Positions 37,701 to 50,100 of a stretch of 64,000 bases of DNA are shown here, one piece after another; the stretch's first letter is position 1; each line of letters opens with the position of its first letter. The translations under genes and the position numbers were made by a program. The stretch is from the NCBI GenBank assembly GCA_003116995.1, contig BDSL01000117.1, forward strand, positions 186,001 through 250,000. The letters run 5' to 3'. The DNA is from Yamagishiella unicocca. Its lineage: Eukaryota > Chlorophyta > Chlorophyceae > Chlamydomonadales > Volvocaceae. The notes under the pieces are model-generated. The model was given only the letters and a program-made list of their open reading frames with translations. It searched no databases and was not told where the DNA came from.

Positions 37701-40700
37701 AGGCGAGCAGGGACATAGTTGCGCATCTTCGACAGGCAGCTTTTACAACAAGAAATCCCGGCGGGCTTCTTATCAATCTGAAGCAGACAGCTCCGCAGCA
37801 GGCGGCCACGGGACTAGTGAGTCCGTTGACTTCAAGGCCTTGGTTTTCAAGGTGTTCCCCCGCGCCGCTCATGCTGGCGAAACCACCGGTGGGGAAGGGG
37901 TAACAATATTCAGGCAAGTGCCTGGGACGCAAGTGCCTGGGACGCAAGTGCGTGCCCCAGCAAGGCCGGCTGGCGTAGCCGATCTTACTGTACCTGGCTA
38001 CAACTGTTGCTGGATGTGTTCCGTTAGGGAGAAAACATCCGTACGTGGAATGTACATACGTGGTTGAAAAAGGAAGGACGTCGCTTTCATCATTCAATCG
38101 ACAGCGATGATGAAATGGCGATTGGCGCGCTCGCAAAGAAGGCCTGAATGTCTGGACGCCGGCCATTTTAGTGTAGGCTTGCTGTTAAGCTGCCTGGGGA
38201 CATCCAGCTTTCTCGTATGTCCATTTTGAACTTGTCGGAGTGCGTGTTCAGTGTGTCTAGTCCTAGCATGGCCAAACGCGGCGTCATCTGGCCTTGTGAA
38301 GGACACTTCTAACATTTCGACGGCTTTCCTGGCCCGGTTGGAGGGTTATTCGATCGGTGAGGGCCCTGCAGAAGTCGGGGCTTCCAAAGACCGAAACTTT
38401 ACGGTTCGACAGTAAAACATTGCCCCAAGCGCACCGTACGCAATTGCATTACACCTTTCAGACCGTATTATGACGATCATTTACAGGACCAACCGTCATT
38501 CCGTAAGCGTAAAACCGTAAACTATCAAACCGTAAGCCGTAAGGTTACACTCGTAGTTACGTGTGTGGTCTGATTAGGAATGATACGTGACGGATGGATG
38601 TACTCAGCATTCTTGGTGCGTGTGGCCTCCCACCCGCAGAGGCCTCCGCGTGCGCATCGGGTTCCACAGCGGCGTGCTCGGCCAAGCGGAGGTGCAGTTC
38701 AACCGCGCCAGCCAGCGCACAGTCTACTCGGGGCCAGTGGTGCAGCTCGCCAAAGCAGTCAGCGACGCGGGCCGTGGCGGCCAAACCACGCTGTCGATGG
38801 AGACCTTGGGCTCCCTGGACTTCGTGTTCCTGCACGGGGAGTCGGGCGTGGTGCTGCACAGCGGCCTGCACGTGCTCAAGGAGGGCGCTCCCGAGGTGGA
38901 GCTCTACAGCCTGTTCAGCCACTCGCTGCTGCCCAGAGTGGCATTCCTGGACGAGCCCCGATCCCATTGCGGCAAGGTGCGTGGAGGCAGGCGGCGGGGA
39001 CGCTGGGCTGGGACGACGCACATATGCATTAATATTTTCTGCGTTTTGGAAGTAAGCATTTTCGGATTATCCAAAGTACGGCACATACATACACATCACT
39101 GGACATTCCATGAGCACGTATGACGTAAGCATTCCTTGTTAATGCACGTCTATGTTGGAGCATCCATGTCCTCCTTTAATGTACGAAAGGACATACATGC
39201 ATGTATGATGATGTCCAAGTGTCACCATTAGGAACTAACGGCGGTGTTTGGTAACCCAACGATATGGTCATGCGCACGTGTGCAAGTACGCCCTACGGAC
39301 GGCTTACAGCAGCACATCCAGTCACTGTATGAGGGTTCACTCCTACGGTGTCGGCCATGCCGGCAAGGACCCTACTTACAGCCAACTTGCCGGCATACGC
39401 ATTACCCATCATTCATGACCCATCACCAGTATCCCAGTATCCAATGCTCCACATCGCATTATCACCATGTTATGTGCTACCACGTACGTAGCGGCGTCCA
39501 GAAAAATGTCCAGGAAAATGGTTTGCGTGTCGCTGTGATCAGGTAGGGTTGAGTTCATGCATGGTCCATGAAGATATGTCCATCAATATTCCCGCTTTGT
39601 CGTTTGGATATCAGCGATGTCTTCACTCCCTTTCGATACGTGCCTGACACAACGCCATATACAGGTCCCCGGGGTGTTGGCCGCGCCTCTGGGCTACTTA
39701 GTGGTGGCGGTGGCGCAGCTGGGGGACGACGCAGGCGGCACCCACCAACTGGACGAAGCCGCGTCTTCGTTGTCCAGGGCTGATCATATGGCCGCACGGC
39801 GCCAGGCGCAGGAGCTCGCGAACAAGTTTCATGGCTACTTGGTAGGTCGGTCGCTCGTCACGTCGTCACGTGAACCGTTGCCCGTACACACACGCGGGTC
39901 GTTGTATGAGCCAGGGCTTGCTGTCTGTGTTGTCCCATCCCTCACTTGCGAAGTAAAACGTAGGCACAAACGTATGTAGCGCCTATCTACGTACATACGT
40001 AGATTCGTTAGTACATAGAAGGCGCAAGCTGGTAGATAATCTGGTTGTTTATTCCACTGACGCGCTCTATCTGCTCGCTTGATTATTCCTACGTACCTGG
40101 CTTGTCCTCGAACCCACTGTAACGTGCACTGCTACCTGGCGATTGATCACCACCTGCCTATGACGAATGAAGCTGGTAACTAGACATGACGTGGTGCAAG
40201 CGGTTTTCACTGATCCAGCAGCCGCTGTAAGGTACGTGTATGACTGAACTTCAGGAGTTGATGAGGACACATCTGGTTGAAGTCTAGGGTTATATAGTTT
40301 AGGGTTATGGGTTAGGGTTTAAGGTTGGTTTAGCTTATCGCTCGTGGCTTCGTGGGTCGAGGTGATTGAGGCTACTACTTAAACGCATTTGTTGGTTGCT
40401 TTCTAGCTACCATCCATTTACGGGCATGTTTAGTCGTCCGGATACGTAGGGACTGTCTGGGCAGTGCGGCCTGGCGCCACATACCGTACATACATCGCCT
40501 TGCTAGCTAGCTGTTTGCATTGTCCTACAGATAGGTAGGGAACTTACTTTTTACGCGACGCGCTACCAAGGTACCTGTGTTATGTTTCGGTCTGAGCGTA
40601 CGTCTGCGTCGCTTCAGTGTAAATACTGAAAGCGGCTAGCTAGCTGAAGACTTATTTCGTAGTCCATCTCGGGGTCGGTCCACGGTGCAGGTACTGCCAC

Positions 40701-42768
40701 ACCTCCTCAAAAAGCTATAATGGTACCGTTAAAACGACACCACCGTACGTAAATGGTAATGTAGGTGGCTCCTGAACTTGCAAGGAGATCTGGCGGAGGA
40801 GAAGTTGGACCCGCCCAGGAACAATCACCTGGTGCGTACGTAGCTGAATCAGCATCGACTGAGCGAACGAGCCTCTCGCCACGTATGTCCGAAACGATGA
40901 CCAGGGATAACGTGTCTCCTTTCCGTACTTGCAAGGGCAGACGCCTACCAACTGAATGCTTTGCAAGCAAACAGCTGGCGGTGTACTACCATAGTCCTGG
41001 TTTTGCCTTCATAATGATTCCATACATCGATACTCCGTGGCAGCCAGCTAGCTCCTGCAGCATGCCGCCGACTGCCGGCTACCAACCTGCTGCCCCGCCC
41101 TGTCACCTGCTGCTGCCCTTAACATCTGCCCCTACCTGCGCCGTCCGTACCGTACCTGTCACGTTGGTGGCAATGGTTTGCAGGTGGAGTCTTGCCCGCG
41201 GGCGGGAATCATCCTGCGGGGAGGCGTCGACATTGGCTCAGTGCGAGTGAGTGAGATGCATGAGCACTTGGGTGCAGGAGAGCTGGTCATTAGCGAGGCC
41301 TGCGAGCGTATTAGGGTTTCGTGCCCTTGCGTGTAGCAAACGAGTCCTAAACAGCACCTAGCTACGTCAGCAAGTTCCCCACAATTCGTCCTGACACAAA
41401 CAAACTCGCTTGCGCGTTTCGCACCTTATTTCGTTCAGCAGATTCCTTGACTTGCGTATCATTCATTTGCGTATCATCCAACCAGGCTGGTCTTACGGTG
41501 GATGGCCGACTGGTGTACGAGGGAGGCAGCTGCAAGGGAGCGCACGGGCTTGCGATGCATGCGCTGTTTCACGAGGTGTTGGTCAGCTACACCGTGGCGA
41601 GGGCGGTGCTCGGCGAGGTGAGGCGGTTGCCTAGCTACGAGCTAGCTGCAAGCGACCATCAGCAAACTGGGTTTGATAGCACAATGTTAGTCCGGCACGT
41701 AAGCGGTGATCCTTCTTATGTGTGGTTACTGAATGATGGATGATGATGAATGGCATGCGGGAAACCGTATGAGCCAGCAGCCATGTGTCGGGCGACTGCA
41801 TTGGACAGGCACGGAGGTTAGTTACAGCAGACGGTTCGTAGGTAAACGTTCACCGAGCAAGGGCAGCACTACTGTAACCACGGAGCGCCGCCCGGATGGG
41901 GGCGGCGGATATGGCCCACCCAGCGGAGCAGCAGCACAACCCACCAAGCGAGATAAGCTGCTGTGTGCGCCCCGTTGACCGGCAACCATACTTCCGGCCA
42001 AGTTGCGGTCGAGCGAGGCGGTTACTTAGGCACCAATCATAGGCAATGCTGCGTGCCGTAGCTAAACTGGGCTATTTGCACGAGACCATTACTCAACCGT
42101 TGCTTGGTTGCCCTGTGCCTATTTCGTTGCTGCATGGTTCGGGCGGAAGCGTTAAGCAAGCCCCAGTTGCCTGACGCAAAATCTTACCGCAGCATGCAGA
42201 TGACATAGTACAAGTACAATAACGCTCACGTCCAAACGTAGCAGCGAATTATGAGCATACGATAATTGTTTACTTTACGTTGATAAGAATCTATAGTGGC
42301 ATACGAAAGAGACGGAGGGAGGCGTAAATTGTAAAAGCATCCCGCCTCTGTCCATGCATGCAGGGAAGCCCACCGATGCGTGAGTTCAAGGACTCGCTGC
42401 ACCGCCTCACAGCCACCGGTGGCACCGTGATGGGTGATAAGGACGAGCCAGCGCCGCCAAGCCCCAGGCGTCGCTGGATGCATGATAACGTAATGCGGCC
42501 CTTCAGCACAAGCAGCGCCCAAGTCGTGTTCGGCGGCTCGGCCAGCACGCAGCAGTCTACGTCTGGCGAGGAACGAGGCTGCGGCGCAGCAAGTGCTTGC
42601 TCTACTCATCCGCTATGCTCTTCACCGTTGCTGTTCAGCCAATTGAGGGTTTTCTGCATCAAGCGGCATCGTGTCGTGGCTTGTCGCGTGCGCTTTGCCG
42701 ATGGGGTTCACCTGGAGGACGCGGTCGCGAGGGAGTATGCCGTTCGAATGGCAATGAACACCCGGTGA
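25800..42768 (+). CDS. Solute-binding-domain receptor with two cyclase-homology domains, copy 2
   Basis: Exons: 25800-25874, 26105-26239, 27092-27178, 28561-28661, 29382-29556, 30615-30663, 31487-31749, 32006-32173, 32887-33037, 33254-33345, 34081-34148, 34698-34899, 35366-35620, 35931-36051, 36578-37913, 38640-38976, 39665-39841, 40173-40231, 40765-40831, 41184-41246, 41486-41617, 42364-42768. Phases agree throughout, giving 1,505 residues; the start codon is upstream. The 35366 exon start is the least certain. Residues 1-520 form the solute-binding domain, one membrane span lies near 545-570, and the first cyclase domain starts at about 599 (VVLCVTDIQ). A Gln/Ser/Pro-rich insertion fills about 690-1090, a second cyclase-like domain follows (1206-1371), then a short tail of 134 residues. 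Metal Asps are kept in domain one. The N-x3-R motif is replaced in both domains (VQLAKAV; CKGAHGL). Its exon boundaries match copy 1 in every shared exon. Confidence 0.85.
26368..26426 (+). other. Two-part hairpin in an intron
   Basis: GTGTGGCTGCTCTGGGC (26368-26384) pairs with GCCCAGCAGCCACAC (26412-26426) with a two-base bulge, and GCACTAC pairs with GTAGTGC inside it. The result is a 59-nt bulged hairpin. It could be a small-RNA precursor or a MITE remnant; no flanking duplication was seen. Confidence 0.45.
28976..29014 (+). other. Perfect 15-bp inverted repeat with 9-nt loop
   Basis: ATCGGCCGCTTATGT (28976-28990) and its exact reverse complement (29000-29014) are separated by 9 nt inside the intron 28662-29381 of receptor copy 2. 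Function unknown. Confidence 0.8.
29186..29285. repeat. Two tandem copies of a ~47-bp unit
   Basis: TTCTTACTAATGCTG...GCGTAACCGCGGATGACA is present twice in a row in the intron before exon 29382. The first copy has an extra GCT triplet and one base change. Confidence 0.75.
31250..31271. repeat. 22-bp palindrome of (TAA)n/(TTA)n
   Basis: GTAATAATAAT is followed directly by its reverse complement in the intron before exon 31487. It is a simple-sequence palindrome. Confidence 0.7.
40278..40325 (+). repeat. Short degenerate telomere-like tract
   Basis: The sequence contains AGGGTTATATAGTTTAGGG, then TTATGGGTTAGGGTTTAAGG, diverged forms of the TTTAGGG/TTTTAGGG telomere repeats of plants and green algae. 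It lies in an intron, so it is an internal relic or chance. A shorter piece (TTAGGGTTTAGGG) is at about 44281-44293. Confidence 0.5.
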
Positions 42769-45215
42769 CGATATCTAACAGATTGCTTGCTGCATGCGTG
42801 CGCCCGGCGGCGGCGTGCGACGGCGGCTGAACACATGAACAGCTCGGCCGCTAGGTACTCGGCGGCTCGCAGGCACACATGCACCTGCTGTCAGTACCGC
42901 ATTTCGTTCCATACATTGTTGCTGTCGTAAACGAGGGCGCACGAGGATATCCTAGATACATACGAGGTCGATGCACACGCACGGCGTGGAAGCACGGCTC
43001 CTACAGTTGTGATCCTGCAGTTGGTGAGCACCCGACATTCCTGCATCCGATGTTCGTTCCGTGTACGATACGCACATATGTATATGCTGCTACGATTCTG
43101 TCGCTGTACTTGGAATGCGTCTCGTACGCGTGTGGGTCCTTCATGGGACATATTTTGGATGCTGACTCGTCGCTCAGCTTCCCTGCAGATTGACCCTGCC
43201 TTCCGTCACCGTCCATTACATCGCTGTCGCCTGCGGTGCAAGCCCTTGCAAGCTGGTGGTCGATGATACCCTTACATGGGATAAGAAGTCACATTCCGTT
43301 ATTATCCTGAAATAAGGAATAAACCACCCATTATGGTTGTAGTACTTGCTACAGTGGGTTCTAGTGGGGTATATAGCCTGCACGTCTTGTCGGTTGTTGA
43401 TATGCCCAATCCATTGAGGCGGTGGTACTGAAATACGCGCGCCCATTTACATGGCTAGCGGCCAGGTGTTCTACTGATGTTATCTAGGTCCAATCGCTCC
43501 GATCAACCCCGCAATTTAATGGCAAGGGCCTTGCAATAAGTACAGGCAACCAACGCTTAGCGTCTCCCGCCGGTGAAGTTTTAAGTGGCTGCTGGTGTAC
43601 ATGAACCGTGTTGACAGTCATTTAGGTGTCTTAAGTGCGCTTGTATGGCGGCTACCTAGCTGGTGTTTTGAAGGCTGCCGCTGCCTTCACCCATACAGTA
43701 CTGAGTGGAACATACACTGCGTTGTAAGGGCCACAGTATTGGCCATCTCGTTCTGGTGTTGCTTCCGTCCCGCCAGCTGTGTGCCACATCGCCGAAGTGC
43801 GCGGCTGTCCTTTCCATGTTCGCGGGGCGCGTGCTGCGCCAGCTAACAAGAAACGCACCACGTAAATAAGATGACATGTGAGGCGCACCGCACGGTGCAG
43901 GTGTCTACTAGCTAGTAGCAGTAGTAGATCTACTTCTGCTATTTGTGCCAGGCCTTGGGAGATATGCCCGATGGCTCCACACTTCTAAAGGTCTGGAGCC
44001 CAATGTAACACGTGCTACCCGTACAATGATTCGTAAGTTTGGGGGTGGTTCAAGGACCCAATGTTTCTACATTCACGACACGCATCTACATACGGCGTAA
44101 CGATACCAAGGTAGGCTCCAGGCTCGTCCTCGGGTCGTCACAGCGCTGCTGCTCTTCGCCTTCATACCAGGCCAGCGGTGGTAGCGATACAGCGTAGCTA
44201 CTGAATCGTGGGCGTACGATAGCTGCCAACTCGCGCGGTCACCCTTCAACCTCCCCAGTCGCGAAAAAGTGGTCGTAGTGCTTAGGGTTTAGGGTGGTCT
44301 TCTTCGGCTTACCTAACCTGGGCTTACGTGATGGCGCCATGTGCGTCTCCATCCACCGATCGCAATCTACATCGATAGCTGGCCCCTAACCAATGGTTGT
44401 TGTAATTGTTACTCCTGCTGCTCCTGGTTGTAATCGTAATTGTTACTCCTGCTGCTCCTGGTGTTGATAAACCGGCCACCACGACGGCCATCAGGCGCGA
44501 TGTCGGCTCACCATGCTGTATTTGATCGGAAACCTCGCGTAGGTGCAAATCTTGGTGACTACCGGTATGTCAGGTCATGAAGCAGTAGTAGGCAGGTGGT
44601 GCGTGGTTGGTCCCCCTTGTACGGCTTCCCTCAGAAGTTGCGCTGAGTTCATGGATCTCCACCCGTCCAACGTCATGCGGCGCTTGACGTCTGGAATGAC
44701 GGCAAGCGTAACAGCGTCACTCAGATGCTCACTCCCTCAACGAGGGTCGTGCCTGTCCCAAGCGACCATCCACTGCACAGCCTCGCGGCCAACGAGCACA
44801 TGCAAAAACATTAAGAAGCAAACGTTTGTCGGAGCGTGACTTGGGCTTCCAAAGGCTTCTCGTGTGACGTTTCCCACCAAGGCATTAGGCAAACCATGTG
44901 TGTGGTATACATCGTGTGACAGGTCGGACATTTATGCCACCAAGACTGGATCATCGTGCTGACTGTTGAGGGGAACTCGGGCGACTTGGGAGGCAGTTGC
45001 TTGATGTTGCCCCAAAACCAATTGTGGCAGATGCTGTGGTGAAGGTACATCTGACGAGGCGCAACCAGTGTTTATTTTTGTGTTTTAGGGGGGTCTCGAT
45101 TTATTCCATCTGAAGTAATAAAACTTCAGGGGGTTTTGATATTTGTTCCATAGCTGTTCCATAGCTGTGCGGCGCTGGGGGGGGCTCCACCCCCACCAGA
45201 CCCCCCCCCGATAAG
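42769..45215. other. Gene-free region with retrotransposon tails
   Basis: No gene is supported. Positions 43960-44010 resemble the LINE 3' end of the 17-21 kb cluster (ATGCCCGATGGCTCC then GGTCTGGAGCCCAATGTAAC). Positions 44395-44470 hold a 34-bp direct repeat with TTACTCCTGCTGCTCCTGG twice and a TTGTTGTAAT motif like an inverted LINE tail. Minus-strand frames around 44540-45050 are broken by stops and were not recognised. Confidence 0.5.
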
Positions 45216-45220
45216 TTACA
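45216..45220 (-). terminator. TGTAA poly(A) signal of the hAT-like gene
   Basis: TGTAA on the minus strand lies about 90 nt past the stop codon at 45311, the usual signal and spacing in chlamydomonadalean algae. Confidence 0.4.
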
Positions 45221-45310
45221 AGTCCTTTCACAGACCCAGAGCCACGTACAGTTGGTGTGTTTCTTAGTGTCATTTGTTAGGGCAAACCGCAGCACAGTAG
45301 CGCTGGGTCT

Positions 45311-46890
45311 CTACCCGTTCATCATGTACCGCCCCCTGCTGCTACTGGCCAGCCACTTCCGCAGTGCGTCACCAAACGGGAACGTGTGCAGGTCGAACAA
45401 GTCCTGCGTGAACATGCGCATGCACAGCGCCAGGTGCTCGTCCAGGCGGTTGCGTGTGGGGTCCTGCACGTATGCCATGGCCGAGAACCGCCGCTCATCC
45501 TCCACCGACCCTGGCACCATCACCAACACCAGCTGGGCCAAAGCCAAAAACTCTGTCAAGCCGCCGGCTAGGGCAGCGCTGTTGCTGATGCTCTGCCACA
45601 CCCGTGACGTGGGCGTGTCGTCCAGCAGCGTGCGGTGGTCACGCTTGGAGATTGGTGCGTCTGGGTCCGCTGCCGCTGCCTGCCGCTGCCGCTCCGTCTG
45701 CTCTCGCATCCGCTTGAGGCGCTGCTGGGCGGCGAGCTGCGTCATGGTGGTGGCAAACAGCTGTGACTGCTCGTCCAGCAAGGCGCCGTCCAGGATTGGC
45801 GGCACCTTGCTGGAGTCGGCGCCTGTCCGCTCACGGCAGTAGTACTACTCCTTGATGGTCTCCAGCTTCACCTTGAAGTCGGCCGCCGTGGGCTTGGCCT
45901 CCCAGTACTCGCTGTAGACAATCGACGCTGCATCCAGCAGTTGATGCGGGGGAAACCGTGAAGTCAACTCGCCCACCAGCTCCTCGACTGCGGCTGACAT
46001 GTCTGCCTGCACTGACTCGACGACCTGGACCAGGCGCTGCGGTGTCAAGGGCGGTGGCGAGCGGTCTCGGCCGATGCGCGGGGGATCAGCGGTGAAGGGG
46101 TAGAAACCATGGCTGCCGCACATCAAGCCGATCCGCTCCTCCCCCGGCGCATCTGGATCGAACTCCCAGATGGTGCCGTTGATGTCCCCATCAACTGGCA
46201 GCAGCGCCTTGAAGTCCCCGAACTCCACCGTAGTGTAGCGGGTCTCCGACCTGAGGTACATCTCGCGCAGGTGGTCCTTGGCGCGCTGCAGCGCCTTGGC
46301 CAGCTTCGCCGATGTACAGCCCACGGCTCTGGCCAAGCTTGAACATGTCGACAACGACCAGGGCGGGCATCAACGTGTGCATCGCGACGTACAGGCGGGC
46401 GTCCCGCAGCATGTTGTACAGCTTCTCCTCCTCTTCGCAGAATAGCGGCAGCAGCGCCCGGTACTCCGCCAGCAAGGACTGCGCCGGCTCGCGCGCGCAG
46501 ATCTACCTGTAGGAATAAAATTGCAGGGTTCAGACGCGCAAATTAATAAACATGAACTTAACATAAATAGGGTTAACTAAGTTGGCAGTCAAATGGCGAA
46601 CGGTTTAGCTCGCCCGCCAGAAGTGCGGACCAACGAATTACCAACGGTCGACCTAGCCACAGCTTTCCATCACGAGCGAAGTCAAGAAGAACAGGAGGGA
46701 TTGGTACGGGCTTGCAAATGGCACAGTGTGGTGTGGGTGTTGCTTACCTCGTTTCCACAATACCGGTAATCCGCTTCAGCCGGTTGCCATCCGTTCCCGC
46801 CGCCTCGGCCACGTCCTCGAAGTTGCTCACACGCTTTGCGCTGCCCGAGAAGTAGTTGTAGACGTCCTGGTCCGCTGCCTGGCACCGCGA
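45311..46890 (-). pseudogene. hAT-family transposase-like gene, decayed
   Basis: The C-terminal part has the hAT dimerisation signature: a hydrophobic stretch (FLALAQLVLVMVPGSVEDER), then RFSAM and NRLDEHLALCMRMF, about 45365-45530. Upstream in the same frame is a TAG at 45842-45844 (KE-stop-YYCRERTG). Another break near 46330-46345 shifts the frame between ALVVVDMFKLGQ and AVGCTSAKLAKAL. A further exon may lie at 46748-46890 (DVYNYFSGSAKRVSNFEDVA) with a GTAAGC donor, but its junction with 46506 reads into a stop. Clear terminal inverted repeats were not seen. It was once a transposase or a domesticated derivative; with three lesions it is unlikely to give the full protein. Confidence 0.65.
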
Positions 46891-47156
46891 TAGGCCTGGA
46901 TATTCCTCAGTTCGTGTGTGTTAAGCAGAACACCCTCACGGCGGAAACTACATACCCGCACCAGGCATAGTCTCGGAAGACCCGAACACCGATCGAGACA
47001 CTCTGACAGGCGGAACCGAACGACAGCCCCACTGCTCCTCGGAAAAGCCGAGCGACCAAACGCCTATCAGCACACCAGCGGTTCGGACCGCTCCTCAGCT
47101 CTAACTCCACAACAGCCCTTCGAAACTTGAGGGCGGACAACCCAAACTAGCCGGAG

Positions 47157-50100
47157 ATGGAGGCTCTAAGTGGCGCTGAGACACCTTCCGGCGATGGCGC
47201 AGCTGCACCAGGGCCTGAGCTCATGGCTTCCGTGTCACGTGAGGAGAACCGCAGTGGCGGCAAGACCGGCGCGACGGCCCGCCCTGCCACGCACATCTCG
47301 AAGGTAAGGGCCCGGCTTGCGCGGCTGGGACAGTACGCGGATATAGAACAACATGAACAATGCCGGTGATCTTATCCCGTCTTTGTGCCGGAGAAACTGT
47401 TTGGCTGTGGTCGCGTCTTACGGTCTGTGTAATGGGTCCATGCGTATCTCTAGGTCCTCGCTCGCGACCGACCCTTGCCTCAGTCCTGGTGCATACGTTC
47501 TCACTTCGCGTTGAGGAACTTGGCTCGGTGCTCATCAGCCATGAGGGCGACCTTGGTACCCCAGGCGGCTGGAAGGACCTGCCACATCCCCAGGGGACAT
47601 GGGAGGAGCCGCCGAAGAGGCGCCACCTTGCAAACCAAATCGCAGCACTGGCCTCAAGCACGTCCCCCGCTCTCCCCCGCCCTCTGTTTGCTCGCAGGCC
47701 GCGGTGTCCCTAGCCTGGCTGCAGCGGTTTGTCGAGGACAACCGGATTCGTGAGCTCGGCCTGAACTCGGAGCAGCTGGTTGATGAGATCATCAAGCCAC
47801 GGACGTCTAGCTATGGGTGCCGCTTCACTGACTTGATGCTGCGAGACCCGGCCCTTCGTGGCGCCGTGTCCCAGGGGCGGCCGTTCTTCTTCGTCAGCCA
47901 CACCTGGTCCCGGCCCTTTGCGGAGACGTTGGACATGGTGGTTAAACACTTTGAGCCTGAGCGGCAGAAGGCGTGGAGGCGGAAGGACGGCCAGCCGCTG
48001 CCGCCCCTGGCTGCCGACAAGGTGTTTGTGTGGTTCGACATGTTTGCAGTGGTGAGTACCTGTAATGATGATCGGTGGTGCCGTACAGCAATACAATGCC
48101 CGTTAAAGCGTGTGCGTGCGCAGGTCCCGCCGGGGTAGTGGTCGTACATGTTGTGAGTAGCATGTGGATCTGGGATGAGACAATGTTGTGGTCGCAATGT
48201 CCTGCCAACTAGAAGCAACTGCCCTGCTGGAGTCCAACCACCCTCCCGCACCTGCCTTTTCTGCTCGCTGCCCTGCCTCCCAGAACCAGCACAAGGGTAG
48301 TCAGAAAAATTGCGATTTGGCGGCGCTGTTGGAGGCTGTCCACGACGCGGAGGAGACCCTCATGGTCCTGGACCCAGAAGGTACCCTGCTCACCCGCATC
48401 TGGTGCCTGTACGAGGCGTGGCAAAGCAGCAAGGCGGGAGACAACAAGCTGCGGATGCTGTCGTACGGACTCGACTTCAAGAAGCTCGAAAAGGTCGGTA
48501 TTGAAGGGCAGGGGGGGGCCTAGTGACAGGGGCTAGGGGGCCGAGTGGAGAGCAGGGGGGTCGGGCATAGTGGCAAAGGAAGAGGGAGGGGGGACGAAAG
48601 GGCTGGCTGTTGATACCACCTCAATGATGATGGCAAGGGGGGGCTGCGGCGAGGGGAGGGAGGGAAGAGGGTGCAGTGGAGGGGTTTACCGTAGTTATGA
48701 GGACACGCGCCGTGGGTGGGGTGGGGTCGGTGTTACAGGACAGGGTGGGGTCGGTGTTACGGGACAGGGTGGGGTCGGTGTTACAGGACAGGGTCGGTGG
48801 GGTCGGTGTTACAGGACAGGTGGGGTCGGCGTGACGGGACAGGGTGGGGTCGGTGTTACAGGACAGGGTGGGGTCGGTGTTACGGGACAGGGTGGGGTCG
48901 GTGTTACGGGACAGGGTGGGGTCGGTGTTACAGGACAGGTGGGGTCGTGTTACGGGACAGGGTGGGGTCGGCGTGACGGGACAGGGTGGGGTCGGTGCTA
49001 CGGGACAGCAGGGTGGGATCGGTGTTACAGGACAGGGTGGGGTCGGTGTTACAGGACATACAGGGTGGGGTCGGCGTGACGGGACAGGGTGGGGTTGGTG
49101 TTACAGGACAGGGTGGGGTCGGCGTTACAGGACAGGGTGGGGTCGGTGTTACAGGACAGGGTGGGGTCGGTGCTACGGGACAGGCTAGGGTGGGGACGGT
49201 GTTTGGATTAGCGTCACAGGAAAGGGGCGATCACAGGTGGCGCCGCGCTGCTCTGCGGAGCTCTAGCCCAGCGGTGCGACGGTCGTGATGGTAGAGGAAG
49301 GGGGACGCCTCGACGAGGCTATGGGGTTGTGCGACCATGCGCGGGCGGGCTTAGGGTAGGAGGGGGGGCCGGGGGTGGTGAAGTAAGAGGGAGAGCGGAG
49401 GAAGAGGGGAGAAGAGGGGAGGGGCAGAGGGAGATGGGGGGAAGAGGGGGGAGTGGTGGGCAGAGGGAGAGCGGAGGTGGAAAGAGGGTGAAGGGGGTTA
49501 CGATAAAACGGTAACTCGACGGGGGGGGGGGGGCAGAGGGAGAAATGACGAAACTCCCCGTTGGGGACGGCAGAATTCTGGAAGAAAAAAACTACTTTTT
49601 GCCTTCGTTGTTCCTTCCTATGGAAGAAAGGAAAGTTTTATCTTTAGAAAACGCGGGGAGCTGGGGGGGAGAGGGAGAGCGGGGGGGGGAGATAAGGGAG
49701 AGGGGGGGCCGCGGGGGATGGAGAAGGTAGAGGGATGGAGGGTCTCGAGGAAGACTCGTGGATGCCAGAAAAAACGTTTAGGACAGACGTTTTAAGATGC
49801 ATGTTAAAGAACTGGGTCGAGGATACGAAAGACGAAGGTCATATGTCGACCTTCGGCGGCTACGCTAAATCTCCTGCGTCGAGACGACAGGAAGCGAGGA
49901 CCCCGCGCGACGCAAGGAAACGTTTCGCGGAACCGGTTTTGGGCGCTAGCAGGAGAACTGGGGGAGGCGGTGAGCGATGGGAGAGCGGACAGCGCGGCAC
50001 GGTCCCGACCCGCCCGAATACCGACCATAGGATTGCGGACGACGTGAGCAAGCCGGAAATAACCCGATGGGGCCGGGGCGCTGGGGCTGCTGGGCGCCGG

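Noticed and set aside
48716..49195. Possible CRISPR-like array
   Set aside because: Units are contiguous and diverged without spacers, and the DNA is eukaryotic nuclear; it is a minisatellite.
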